Origin: Bin80 sp026709335 | GTDB taxonomy: Bacteria; Bacteroidota; Rhodothermia; Rhodothermales; Bin80 | Direction of reading: 5' to 3' | Assembly: GCA_965200825.1 (NCBI GenBank) | Contig: OZ241385.1 | Coordinates: 2,790,001 to 2,854,000 of the forward strand | Length of the DNA: 64,000 bases | In this document: one piece after another, positions 24,387-33,620 of the stretch | How the letters are laid out: the number at the start of each line of letters is the position of its first letter | Numbering within the stretch: the stretch's first letter is position 1 | The notes under the pieces: model-generated | Seen by the model: only the letters and a program-made list of their open reading frames with translations | Told to the model about the DNA's origin: nothing | Database searches by the model: none | Translations under genes and position numbers: made by a program

Positions 24387-26711
24387 TCACCCGGTGGGTT
24401 TGGCAACCCGAACCCGCTCGCGACCAAATTCAAATTCTTTGGGAGGAACAGTTCCCAGAAGGTGTTCCACAAAGTAGTCCCATCTGCGACGCATCCAGTA
24501 GTTTCGAGCTGCCCCGAATCCGTGCCCCTCATTCGGGAACACCACCAGATCAAAATCTTTGTTGGCCGCTACCAGTGCTTCCACCAATAAGAGAGTGTTG
24601 GATGCGGGTACGTTATCATCCATGAGCCCATGTGCAAGAAGGAGCTTACCTTCAAGATTTGCAGCGAGTAGGATATTGGATTGATTGTCATAATTTGTAG
24701 TTCCGTCCGGGTTTTCCACATAGAGCCCTTGCCATTTTTCACCCCAATCGTCCTCATAATTACGATTGTCGTGATTTCCGGCACCACTGACTGCAACTTT
24801 GTAAAAATCGGGGTATCGCAGAATGGCACCGGTGGATGCGTACCCTCCCCCGGAATGCCCCCAGATACCAACCCGATCCATGTCCATCCAGGGGTTTTGG
24901 GTTGCGAGTTGACGGATGGTGGTGATTTGATCGGGCAGTCCATTGTCCCCCATGTTGCCATAGTAGGCATCATGGAAGGACTTGGAGCGACCAGGCGTCC
25001 CCATAGCGTCTACTTCAACAACAATGAATCCCAGTTCTGCCAGTGCTTGCTTATCGCTACGGGCAGGTACAAAACTTCTCGTTCCTACACTTCCACTCTG
25101 AGGCCCGGGGTAGATGTAGTTAAGCACGGGGTAACTTTTGGAAGGATCAAAATTGCTGGGCTTATACAGAAGTCCATGCAAGTCGGTCTCTTCATCTCTT
25201 GCTTTGACTGAGAATGGTTCAGGCGGTTGCCAACCAGTGGCTAGAAGTTCTGAGATATCCGCTTTTCCCAGGTCTAATGCAATCTTCCCGTCAAGAGTAC
25301 GGATGACATGTTGCTGAGGAATATTCGGTTGGGACCAGGAGTTCAGGATATAGTTTTTTTCCGGAGAGAAGGAAACAACGTGATGACCGACTTCCGGTGT
25401 GAGTAATTCCATCTCACCACTATCCATATCGACTCGGTACAAATAATGAAAGTACGGATCAGGACCATCTCGGCCTGCACCGGTCAGATAGAGCATTCGC
25501 TCGTTCAGATCGAAATGGCGCAGCTGAAGGACAACCCAGTTCCCGTCGGTAATTTGATGTTTGAGATCTCCTGTCATGAGATCATACAGGTAAAGATGTC
25601 CCCAGTTAGAGCGTTCAGAATACCAAAGGACTTCATTCGTTTCAAAAAACACCTGCCAATTTTCGGCACCAACGCCAGATTCATAGTAGGTGGGGACATG
25701 TTCATGGAGAACATCCCTCACTTTTCCAGTTTGAGCATCGGCAATTCTGAGCCAGGCATCCTTATGGTCGCGAGATGACGAGACAAAGGCCAACTGCTGG
25801 CTGTCCTGACTCCAGCGTACATCCAGGAATGTGCCATCCCAATCTGCAATATGATCCGTAGTCGTTCCACGGTGATAATCCGGTGGCATGTCAAGTCGGA
25901 CGATTTTTCCTTCATCTATATCAATCACCACGCGGTGGATCATAAACACAGTGCTGTCCTGGGGAAGTGGGTAGGTCCATGACTCCAGTTCAGGCCGTCC
26001 AATCTCGGTTGAAATCATATGCATTTCACCGACACCGCGTCCGTCATGTTGAAATGTTGCAATCTTTTTTGAGTCAGGTGACCAAAGAAGAACCGGGAGG
26101 TCACTACGGATCCAGCCCGCATTATTGGTAGAATATCCAAAATCCTTTTCACCATCAAAGGTTAGTTGCTCTTCTTCACCGGTCGCGACCGTGCGGATCC
26201 AGAGGTTATGGTCTTTTCGGAATGCTTCGTAGTTCCCGTCAGGAGAAAGTGCTGCACTGGTCCACGTTTGGAAGGTTTTTTTCAGATCGACTGGTTCGCA
26301 GATATAGGTTTGAATATTACAGGTCATATATCCATTTTTTCCACCCGATGATTGGATCTGATCTGTTTCGTGATTAAACGAAAATTTTGAAAAATCCACT
26401 TCATTGTCAGAGGATTCCAGGTAAGCCCATATCGCTTCCGTCATCCGATTATGATCAAACAAGGGATTGTGCTCGCCGCGGGACGGATCAACAAGAGTCA
26501 ATTCCGATCCCTCTGGCGTGGAGTGGGTATACCAAAAACGGCCGTCCCCCATCCAGTTGGGGCGTATCGTAGTGTGGTACACCATTTGACCGGTTGAGGA
26601 CCGAAGCATGGATTCTGCGCGCGCATAATCTTCTTCGGTAACGGAGATTTGTGAATTCGCTTCAATGGAAAAAAGAAGAAGGAAAAGAAAGGGAATACTC
26701 TTTACAGTCAT
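24387..26711 (-). CDS. Prolyl oligopeptidase family S9 peptidase (dipeptidyl peptidase IV-like)
   Basis: A 774-residue exported serine peptidase. The ATG at 26711 gives a signal peptide ending SIEANSQ. An eight-bladed DPP-IV N-terminal propeller region (to about residue 500) is followed by an alpha/beta hydrolase with the nucleophile in VGIWGHSGGGYAS (Ser near 615), the Asp in GLMDDNVPASN (near 698) and the His in NEGHGFGAARN (near 729). It probably releases X-Pro or X-Ala dipeptides in the periplasm. It heads an operon with a D-aminoacylase (4-base gap) and the carboxyltransferase. Confidence 0.9.
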   Translation of the reverse strand: MTVKSIPFLFLLLFSIEANSQISVTEEDYARAESMLRSSTGQMVYHTTIRPNWMGDGRFWYTHSTPEGSELTLVDPSRGEHNPLFDHNRMTEAIWAYLESSDNEVDFSKFSFNHETDQIQSSGGKNGYMTCNIQTYICEPVDLKKTFQTWTSAALSPDGNYEAFRKDHNLWIRTVATGEEEQLTFDGEKDFGYSTNNAGWIRSDLPVLLWSPDSKKIATFQHDGRGVGEMHMISTEIGRPELESWTYPLPQDSTVFMIHRVVIDIDEGKIVRLDMPPDYHRGTTTDHIADWDGTFLDVRWSQDSQQLAFVSSSRDHKDAWLRIADAQTGKVRDVLHEHVPTYYESGVGAENWQVFFETNEVLWYSERSNWGHLYLYDLMTGDLKHQITDGNWVVLQLRHFDLNERMLYLTGAGRDGPDPYFHYLYRVDMDSGEMELLTPEVGHHVVSFSPEKNYILNSWSQPNIPQQHVIRTLDGKIALDLGKADISELLATGWQPPEPFSVKARDEETDLHGLLYKPSNFDPSKSYPVLNYIYPGPQSGSVGTRSFVPARSDKQALAELGFIVVEVDAMGTPGRSKSFHDAYYGNMGDNGLPDQITTIRQLATQNPWMDMDRVGIWGHSGGGYASTGAILRYPDFYKVAVSGAGNHDNRNYEDDWGEKWQGLYVENPDGTTNYDNQSNILLAANLEGKLLLAHGLMDDNVPASNTLLLVEALVAANKDFDLVVFPNEGHGFGAARNYWMRRRWDYFVEHLLGTVPPKEFEFGRERVRVAKPTG

Positions 26712-27605
26712 GGCTTTGTGATTGGTCCAGGAAATCAAACTTAATTCAGATGGATTGGTTGGGAAATATACAATCCACAACTATTCCGTATAGATGATTA
26801 CTGGCATTGGATGACTTGATCAAAGGAAAGAAGTGTATCATCTTAACAGTACACACATTTTGCATACCTCGGGAACGTATGGGCGAGGATTATGGCACAA
26901 TGGCGTATTCCATGGCCATCATGCAACGCGAGGTGAGCGAGCTCCGAAGTGCACTTGTCTACCTGTTGTGGTTCGAAGCCACCGGGTTTTCGGGGGCTCC
27001 ACTGGGTGCACTGCTCGATCCATTCTACTGCGTACTGTTCCTGGCACTACTCTGGAAGCGGCCGAGTTAGCAGAAGCGGATTGAGACGTGCTGGATGCAG
27101 AATGCCGCCGAACGCCTCCGGGGCACATGGTGTCTTTTTATCGCCGATTAAATCAACGAGATCGGCCGCCGCTTTATGCTCAGCGCTATCATAAGTATGC
27201 CAGAAGAGAGGGTTCTGAATGGATTGTCATTTTTCAAGGAATCTGGCCTGGAAATTGTTATTTCGTTGTTTTTTACATCCCCTCGCTCTTTTTAGTGGTA
27301 GCACTGATACTATTCCTGTGATTTTTACACCTTGCGAGTCAAATCTCGCATTATTCTAGAGTACTAAGATGTGATCAAACGAAGTTTACGTGCTCCGAGA
27401 GCATCCAAAAGCAGTCCAAATTGGAAAATCTATCTCGTTTTGATGAACCTGTTTCCACTTACGTGAATGATAGAGAGCTTTCTTAGCCACCTCAGCCAGC
27501 AGATCTATCGCTCAAATTTCAGGTTTCAATCTCCGACAGGAAAATGTAATATTATTTTTATATATTGGGATTCGTTTGTCACTCTTAACCTAACCCCAAA
27601 TCAAA
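26712..27605. other. About 0.9 kb without a recognisable gene
   Basis: The stretch marks the left border of the accessory region. Two overlapping frames on the plus strand (26807-27070 and 27088-27321) reach 77-87 residues, the second ending in a hydrophobic run (YIPSLFLVVALILFL). Neither resembles a family I know, and stops break the sequence in every frame. It could be decayed coding DNA. A string of T-rich sequence at 27540-27600 precedes the start of the next gene and may hold its promoter. Confidence 0.4.
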
Positions 27606-27956
27606 ATGCGTACATCATCATTACTTTTTATTTCAATTCTTGCCGTGTTTATCGTGAGCACTGGCTTTTTCATATTGCATCAACCCGTTCCTTCACCCTC
27701 AAATATTGAGATTGATGCACTGACCATTCCTACAACGACGCACCAAGGTCGAGACTTGACTATCACCAATAATGCACCACACCTGTTAACACCTGCGGCG
27801 GGAATTGTCCCTGTATGTATCTTGCCTGGTGACGCGAGCAGGTCTGAAAAATTGGAGTTTGTTGACTGTCTGGCCGGCTATGAATGTGATAATTGGCGTG
27901 AGTATAGAGACGAAAAAAACGGCAATACTGCGATGGTTTGTTACGATGGGTTGTAA
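27606..27956 (+). CDS. Small exported protein with Cys-containing C-terminus
   Basis: A 116-residue protein with an N-terminal hydrophobic segment (LLFISILAVFIVSTGFFIL) that acts as a signal or anchor. The mature part has four Cys residues in its last 50 (VPVCILPG, VDCLAGYECDNW, MVCYDG). I do not recognise a family. Its end overlaps the start of the GLPGLI gene by 11 bases, so the two are probably translated together and may act together. A similar arrangement (small Cys-bearing exported protein, then secreted partners) recurs at 48507. Confidence 0.6.
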   Translation: MRTSSLLFISILAVFIVSTGFFILHQPVPSPSNIEIDALTIPTTTHQGRDLTITNNAPHLLTPAAGIVPVCILPGDASRSEKLEFVDCLAGYECDNWREYRDEKNGNTAMVCYDGL

Positions 27957-28740
27957 GATCCGTCGTGAAGGGTTGATTTTTCACCCTGCCTGGGCTGGCT
28001 TAGTGCTGTTTGTTCTGCTGTATCCAGTTACCGTCGAGGCACAGCACGGAACGGTCAGATATAGCCATACCCGCGCTCTATTTTCGCTACCCACGGATCA
28101 GTCGGCAGAGGCCATGAATGAGCTCTTTGGTAGTGAGGTTATTACTCTTGATGACACGCATTTAACGATTGCGAGGACTCTATACTTTGATTCTGAGCGT
28201 TCACTTATGCATCCATCTATTGATGAAGAATATATACCTGGAAAGAGGACGGAAGATGGCGCGGACATAGGTTGGGAATTTGTTGACTCCACGTACATTG
28301 GGTATGCAGAGGGACGACTAACTGAGTCCAGAAAGTTTTACCAACGACATTTTCTGGTTGAGGATACACTACCATCGTGGTCGTGGAAGCTTGAACCTGG
28401 AAGCGAACGAGTTTATCTGGGCTACCGTGTAATGAAGGCGACATCCGAGTCAGAGCTTGGCTCAATAGAGGCTTGGTTTACCGCCGATATCCCGGTGCAA
28501 GCTGGCCCTGGCTTATTTCACGGCTTACCCGGTCTCATTCTAATGGTGACCAACGTCAACTCTGGAGAGGTTTATGCCGCTGAGGAAGTTGATATAACAG
28601 TCACTCCCAGTACGATTACGTCACCCGTTTCTGGTGAGTCAGTTACACCAGCGAAGTACATACGATACATAGAAAATGTCACGGCCGAGAATCAAAGGAA
28701 ATGGGAAATCGCGAGAAAGGCTATAAGGAGTGCTATGTAA
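27946..28740 (+). CDS. GLPGLI-family secreted protein
   Basis: A 264-residue exported protein. The ATG at 27946 gives a basic N-terminus and signal peptide (LVLFVLLYPVTVEAQ), then HGTVRYSHTRALFSLPTDQ. The family signature FHGLPGLILMVTN follows VQAGPGL near residue 190. The function of the family is unknown; members are found mainly in Bacteroidota. A paralogue at 42292-43092 shares WEFVDSTY/WEFIDSTY, LPSWSWKL, AGPGLFHGLPGLILMVTN and NQRKWEI, and is clearly a duplicate. This copy follows a small exported protein; the other does not. Confidence 0.88.
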   Translation: MGCKIRREGLIFHPAWAGLVLFVLLYPVTVEAQHGTVRYSHTRALFSLPTDQSAEAMNELFGSEVITLDDTHLTIARTLYFDSERSLMHPSIDEEYIPGKRTEDGADIGWEFVDSTYIGYAEGRLTESRKFYQRHFLVEDTLPSWSWKLEPGSERVYLGYRVMKATSESELGSIEAWFTADIPVQAGPGLFHGLPGLILMVTNVNSGEVYAAEEVDITVTPSTITSPVSGESVTPAKYIRYIENVTAENQRKWEIARKAIRSAM

Positions 28741-28881
28741 GGGTCAAATATGAAAGAGACGGCAAGAAGGTTGATCAAAGCTTCTTGCCATTACGGAGTG
28801 TTGTTGAATCGGCAGAAGATGGCTGTAAGTATACAACAACCCCGTTCATTTTTTTGAAGTTGCAACCAAAGCCTATTCTGC

Positions 28882-29209
28882 TTGCCCAACTTTTTCGAGA
28901 ATCTCGTCGACCGATTTTCTTCGGGTCAAAGAGCTTGGAGTCTCATTTATTCAGATTTAAGAGGAAGTTGGGAACGCCTTGTTGAAGAGATATTATTCGG
29001 CAAAGTTGTAGAAAGATACAAGCCCGAGATAAAAGCGCAAAGTTTCAAAATTTGCAGTAGAGGATGATGATTACAGAACAATCTTCTGGGCCATGAATCG
29101 TGTTTCCGAACTTTCAGGCTATGATATGGCAACAGTGAAAAAACGCTACCCGGTATTGAAAGGGTTAAAAGAGGAGGTGAACAAACTAAAAAATTCCGTC
29201 TTAATCTGA
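28882..29209 (+). pseudogene. Frameshifted C-terminal remnant of an AAA_13/RloC-like ATPase
   Basis: Two frames joined at an AAAA run (29047-29050) read as one protein tail. The first gives YSDLRGSWERLVEEILFGKV and VERYKPEIKAQSF; the second continues AVEDDDYRTIFWAMNRVS, ELSGYDMATVKKRYP and ends at TGA 29207-29209. This pattern (LRxxWERxVEE, VVERxxPxI, DDYxxI, SGxD) is what I recall from the C-termini of AAA_13-type ATPases such as RloC, an anticodon-nuclease family. The upstream part of the gene, including Walker A, is missing. One deleted base would restore the frame. Family assignment is from memory of the motif and is moderate. Confidence 0.5.
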
Positions 29210-29265
29210 GAGAACAATCAAAGAAAACAGCGCAGAACAGAGAATCCACCAAAAGCAATCACCGC

Positions 29266-29292
29266 TCCGGAGTCACATTAAATGACTCCGGA
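29266..29292. repeat. Perfect 10-bp hairpin, terminator-like
   Basis: Bases 29266-29275 (TCCGGAGTCA) pair perfectly with 29283-29292, with a 7-base A/T-rich loop. It lies just after the AAA_13 remnant and before the convergent end of the STAND gene. There is no T-run behind it on either strand, so it may be a bidirectional or factor-dependent terminator or a leftover element end. The remainder of 29210-29453 shows no gene. Confidence 0.45.
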
Positions 29293-29453
29293 AGATCTTG
29301 AACTTGACGGACGAAACTGGGCTAGTGGGAGCCCTTGACTGTCTAATGATTATTTGCTTTTGGATGTACATGGAGTTTTTCATCCTATACCAAGAGGGGA
29401 AGGTTTAAATATTATTCTCGTATAAGATCTAAATAATCTACTCCTCGTGACGA

Positions 29454-32400
29454 CTATTTACGACTTACATCAATGACGATGACATGGATTTTTTCTTTGA
29501 GAATGGGATTGAGATGCTTTTTCAGTAAACTCTTCAGCTCTTGAGGATTTTTTGGGAACCCTCCCTGTGGTGCTACAATTTTCATGTACTCGGCACCAAA
29601 CCAGAGTACCACATAGATACCGTAGCCTTCAGTTTTCAGATTCCGAGTATATTTTTTAACGAGTTGCTCAGGAATCCCACGCCAAATATCGATACTCTGA
29701 TTCTTTTTAATCTCCACGGGAACCACGAAATTCAAGCCGTAGGATACAAGAATACCTGCTCTCTTTTCTCCCGCATATTGCGGCTCAGGTGACGCATTAA
29801 CATTAAAAACTTCAAGTTTTAGATTTAAACCTGAGAGTAATATATCTCGACAATCATTCTCATGCTTGGGTTTTCCGTATTTGTTAGGAGATGATGGATC
29901 TCGTTCCCAGTATTGTTGCCAGTCATTGGTTGAGGAATTGCGTATATGGTTTGTCAATTCCTCCAAGACATCTGTTGTAAGAGCGGCAAGGTCTGCAACA
30001 CTTACAGGATGTCCACCTTGGAGAGATCTCTGAACTTCTTCCAAGCTGAGATCAAATCGTTTGGTTGTTCGCCACCTGCGGCCTTGCTCCTGCTGTGCAC
30101 GGGTGATTTCCGGTTTCCAGGCAGCCAGGGTTGGCTCCGTAACTAGCGAAGAAAGTACCTTCACCGCCTCGTCGTCAATACGTTCGGTGAGTACCTGAAG
30201 CCATCGCTCGAGAGAGAATTTATATTCACGGCTATCAAAATCCTGATCGCCAATCAGGCGGAGTCCTTCAGAAAAATTTGGACAGGGAAGCCGATTTCCT
30301 AATGCTCGGATTAGTTGGGTAAGTTCTCGAGAATTCCATTTGGTTACATCTTCCAAGATGGAACGCTTACCTCCGCCAGGAACGAGAAATTCAAATACAT
30401 AATGTATGCGAGATTCACGGCCTGCGGAGAGGAAGTCCTCCAGTAGTGGGAGACACTGATCTCTCGATGCAAAAAGCCCTGCACAGAGCCATTGAGCTCG
30501 CTGACCTAAGTCCATACTAATACGGTTCAGTCGCTTCAAGACAAGCTTCTTTAATTCTGTGATTGACATGCCTCCTGCCATAATAGCGCTCCACAGGGCC
30601 ACGCGAAGAGATTCCAATTGATGCCCAACACATCTGGTCGGAAAAACTGTGAACATATGCCTCACAGCATACGTGGCTACGTGAGCGTATTTGATGTCAA
30701 AAGCTAGGTCATACAGGTGCTGATTCGGTGGGGTTTTGGCTCGAACACTTGCATTATGGACCGAGATCAGTGCATCGGCAACGACTTTAGGGTAGTGGTT
30801 AAGAGCATATTCATACCACAACGGGATGTGATTGAAATGGACAAGGGAATTGGTTGCGGGATCAATGCAATGACGGGGCAGGTTCGCAATAAGGTAAAAT
30901 CCGAGAGCCCTTCTCTTCTGGTCTTCAGACATGCGGCTCAACAGATCTTCTTTTTCTTCTTCCATGGCCGCGAGAAAAGGCAACGTAAAGTATGATATCC
31001 GTCGAGCCTCATGGAGTTGGGCAATCTTATCGAGGTTCGGTATGCCATCACGATCCAACAGGCTACGAAATCCTGCCAGTGTCGCTTCCGCGAGGCTCAG
31101 GTCATCATTCAGATAGGACACCAAGTGGCTCTTCGAATCTCTCTCTTCGGTAGTCAAGCCATCAAAGTATTTTTGAGCAAGATGGTGGAGTAGCGAAGGT
31201 GGGCAGGTTCCATTTTTTAATTCGGGTTTTTGTCGACGAATATGTTCCAGCCATTCATGATTTCGTTTAGGGGGATTCTCTATTGATTGCTTGCGTTCTT
31301 TTCCCCGATTGATATCCTCCCGCTTCTGTTTGGCCCTATTATCCAGCCTCTTCCGGTTCCATTCGCGTAGACCTGGGATACCCGAAACGATCTTTGCTAT
31401 CTCGTCGTCAGATAGTGGTTGTTCCCATCCTTTCTGGTCCAAAACAGACCACCATGCGAGCCTCTCAGCCACCTTGGGGTTTGTGTCCCAAAGGTTTGAT
31501 GCGCGTCGAAGACACCAGGAACGAAAATCAACGGAGACATTCGTTCCAACGAACTTTAGACCTGCCGCAGCATTAGGCTCTATTTCTGATTCCTGCACGA
31601 TCAGATCATATTCAATGAGTGTACGTCGAGCTTTTTCACGTTTGCCCAACCAATCGCGGATCGCTGCATTCGCTTGGCCAACTGTCCGATCACCCTGTTC
31701 AAGGAAGCTAAGTATCGGAATCAGCTGAAGTGATTGAACGTCCAATTTGACTAAATTGAACCAGCGATGAAGGTCTGGTATGGATAATCTATCTCCAAAC
31801 AAATTCAGGCCTTGGACGACGAGATTGAGCACAACATTAGATGCTCTATGGTTCACTAGCCTCGGGATTATTTCGGAAGCCTGATCACACAGTGAATCGA
31901 GTAGTTCTTTGATTTGGCTTTCCGATGATCTATCAATTAACTGATCCCAGAACTCCAAGTAGGCATTATATCGGAATGGAACCATTCCGTCTATTAAGTA
32001 ATCCCACACTTCTTTGGGCTGCAATTCCTCCGGATACATTTGATTCAGCAGGATGCCTCTCAGATCATTTCTGATATCTGTCAGGCGATCTTCCTTCATA
32101 TCCGTGAGAAGCCCTCTAAAAATGGAGCCATGACGTGGATTGTCGACGAGTACTCGATCTAATACATGAAGTGCTTCGCAGCGGATATAATCTTCCCAAC
32201 TGGGGTCATAAATGATCTCTATCAGATTATTGCGATCAATCTCGGATTGGTTTTCGGCGATGCCTACCCCGTTCACTTCCATTCCGGAATGAATCTGTGA
32301 AACGCTGCGAAGCAGATGATGAACTAGTATTTGTTTGTTCTCCGATCGTTCTGGCGACTTCGTTAACTCCCAGATAAATGATATCCCCTCGGTGCCTGCC

Positions 32401-33620
32401 AAAGCACCAAGAGCAGATTCAGAAGGCCATGCATCAGCCAGATCAGTGCAACGGCCAAGGTTCACAAATAGATTTTTCCGCTCTCCGGGATTGAAATCAC
32501 TTGTGTCTCCGTTGAATGCTAGGGCAATGGGATCTGCATGAATCAAAATCGCTCTTGTTTGAGGGTTGAAGGCTGCGAGCCAGGCAGTGAGCCCACGAAG
32601 GTCGGGAAACGGAGCCCCATCATATCCCGTGAGAAGAGCGAAGATACGCCGAACACTCACGCCGTTCCGGATTTTCTCATCCAGATATCGGGCGCCCAAA
32701 AACTCTGCTGTGAGCCGGTGGATTGGAATTCGGTAAGAAGGGCCGTCTTTAAATAGTCTTGAGTTAAATGCCTCGCGAAATACAAAACAATCCTCAGTAT
32801 CGAAATCCCTCAGAGAGAGAACCTCGTGATCTTCCGTAGCTTCTGTTGACCACCCCGCCTTATTTGTAATCAACATGAGCGCGAAAAGCTGTCCAGCCGC
32901 ACTGAGAATGGATTTTTGGGTGGGCAATGCTGAGGATGAATGTGCGTCACGTTGCTCGCTATTTCGCTCCCTTACCAGTTCCGTACAAGCATTCTCAAAG
33001 GCCTTCTTGGGGGTGCTTGGCCATCTGCAATTCCTTACGGATTTGAGTAGAAAGGTGAGTAATTGTGGGTTGCTGAGAAAGAAGTCCATATTATACTCAC
33101 GGGCATTCCGAATGAATTCTTCCGGATTGGTATTGTGTGCAGAGATAATCTTCCAAATATTGTCGTAGTTCAGTGCATTCAGTCGCATTACCGGGATTTC
33201 TTCTAGGCCAGCAAGAGAATTAAGTGCTTTCTGGTCTACTCCGGTTCCCAACCAGCTGAGAGAGCGACACGACAAACGAAATTGGGGGCTACCTAAGGCC
33301 TTTAAACGGGCAATGATTGTGTCTATCACTGATTTTGGATCTCCGACACCGACACGCGTCTCATCAAGGCCGTCAATGAAAATGGGATCCTTTATCTGCT
33401 TTGGGCTTGCTTTGATGAATTCTCGGGCAGATATGGGATCTGGAGCTCCAACTCGTTTAGCTTCCGCTGTAAACTCGGTACTCTTTCCCATCCCGGGCTC
33501 TCCCAGAAGCACATAGCCAGGAGCAGATTTGAAATCACTTAATGTTAAATCAGGTTTTTTGCAACGTTCATCGCTTTCTGGTTTAATCAGACTTACGGAA
33601 CGCTTTACAATCTCACACAT
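29454..33620 (-). CDS. Large STAND-like NTPase with C-terminal PD-(D/E)XK-like domain (candidate defence protein)
   Basis: A 1388-residue cytoplasmic protein with no signal peptide. Near the N-terminus it has Walker A LLGEPGMGKSTEF (residues about 37-49) and a Walker B of NACHT/STAND type, DPIFIDGLDETR, then a CRSLSW sensor-like segment. The middle (about residues 330-1200) is helical and repeat-like, as in sensor solenoids. The last 150 residues include HENDCRDILLSGLN, KRAGILVSYG, VVPVEIKKNQSIDIW and YGIYVVLWFG, which fit a PD-(D/E)XK nuclease fold, though the expected Asp is Gly. Its start overlaps the end of the DUF4143 ATPase gene by 16 bases. A sensor-effector defence role is inference from architecture. 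Confidence 0.72.
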   Translation of the reverse strand: MCEIVKRSVSLIKPESDERCKKPDLTLSDFKSAPGYVLLGEPGMGKSTEFTAEAKRVGAPDPISAREFIKASPKQIKDPIFIDGLDETRVGVGDPKSVIDTIIARLKALGSPQFRLSCRSLSWLGTGVDQKALNSLAGLEEIPVMRLNALNYDNIWKIISAHNTNPEEFIRNAREYNMDFFLSNPQLLTFLLKSVRNCRWPSTPKKAFENACTELVRERNSEQRDAHSSSALPTQKSILSAAGQLFALMLITNKAGWSTEATEDHEVLSLRDFDTEDCFVFREAFNSRLFKDGPSYRIPIHRLTAEFLGARYLDEKIRNGVSVRRIFALLTGYDGAPFPDLRGLTAWLAAFNPQTRAILIHADPIALAFNGDTSDFNPGERKNLFVNLGRCTDLADAWPSESALGALAGTEGISFIWELTKSPERSENKQILVHHLLRSVSQIHSGMEVNGVGIAENQSEIDRNNLIEIIYDPSWEDYIRCEALHVLDRVLVDNPRHGSIFRGLLTDMKEDRLTDIRNDLRGILLNQMYPEELQPKEVWDYLIDGMVPFRYNAYLEFWDQLIDRSSESQIKELLDSLCDQASEIIPRLVNHRASNVVLNLVVQGLNLFGDRLSIPDLHRWFNLVKLDVQSLQLIPILSFLEQGDRTVGQANAAIRDWLGKREKARRTLIEYDLIVQESEIEPNAAAGLKFVGTNVSVDFRSWCLRRASNLWDTNPKVAERLAWWSVLDQKGWEQPLSDDEIAKIVSGIPGLREWNRKRLDNRAKQKREDINRGKERKQSIENPPKRNHEWLEHIRRQKPELKNGTCPPSLLHHLAQKYFDGLTTEERDSKSHLVSYLNDDLSLAEATLAGFRSLLDRDGIPNLDKIAQLHEARRISYFTLPFLAAMEEEKEDLLSRMSEDQKRRALGFYLIANLPRHCIDPATNSLVHFNHIPLWYEYALNHYPKVVADALISVHNASVRAKTPPNQHLYDLAFDIKYAHVATYAVRHMFTVFPTRCVGHQLESLRVALWSAIMAGGMSITELKKLVLKRLNRISMDLGQRAQWLCAGLFASRDQCLPLLEDFLSAGRESRIHYVFEFLVPGGGKRSILEDVTKWNSRELTQLIRALGNRLPCPNFSEGLRLIGDQDFDSREYKFSLERWLQVLTERIDDEAVKVLSSLVTEPTLAAWKPEITRAQQEQGRRWRTTKRFDLSLEEVQRSLQGGHPVSVADLAALTTDVLEELTNHIRNSSTNDWQQYWERDPSSPNKYGKPKHENDCRDILLSGLNLKLEVFNVNASPEPQYAGEKRAGILVSYGLNFVVPVEIKKNQSIDIWRGIPEQLVKKYTRNLKTEGYGIYVVLWFGAEYMKIVAPQGGFPKNPQELKSLLKKHLNPILKEKIHVIVIDVSRK

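Noticed and set aside
26807..27321. Frames of 77-87 codons that might be genes or transposase pieces
   Set aside because: No family resemblance, competing frames of similar length, and poor composition; described only as gene-poor DNA.
29266..29292. Strong Rho-independent terminator
   Set aside because: The stem is perfect but no T-run follows on either strand, so it is listed as a hairpin only.
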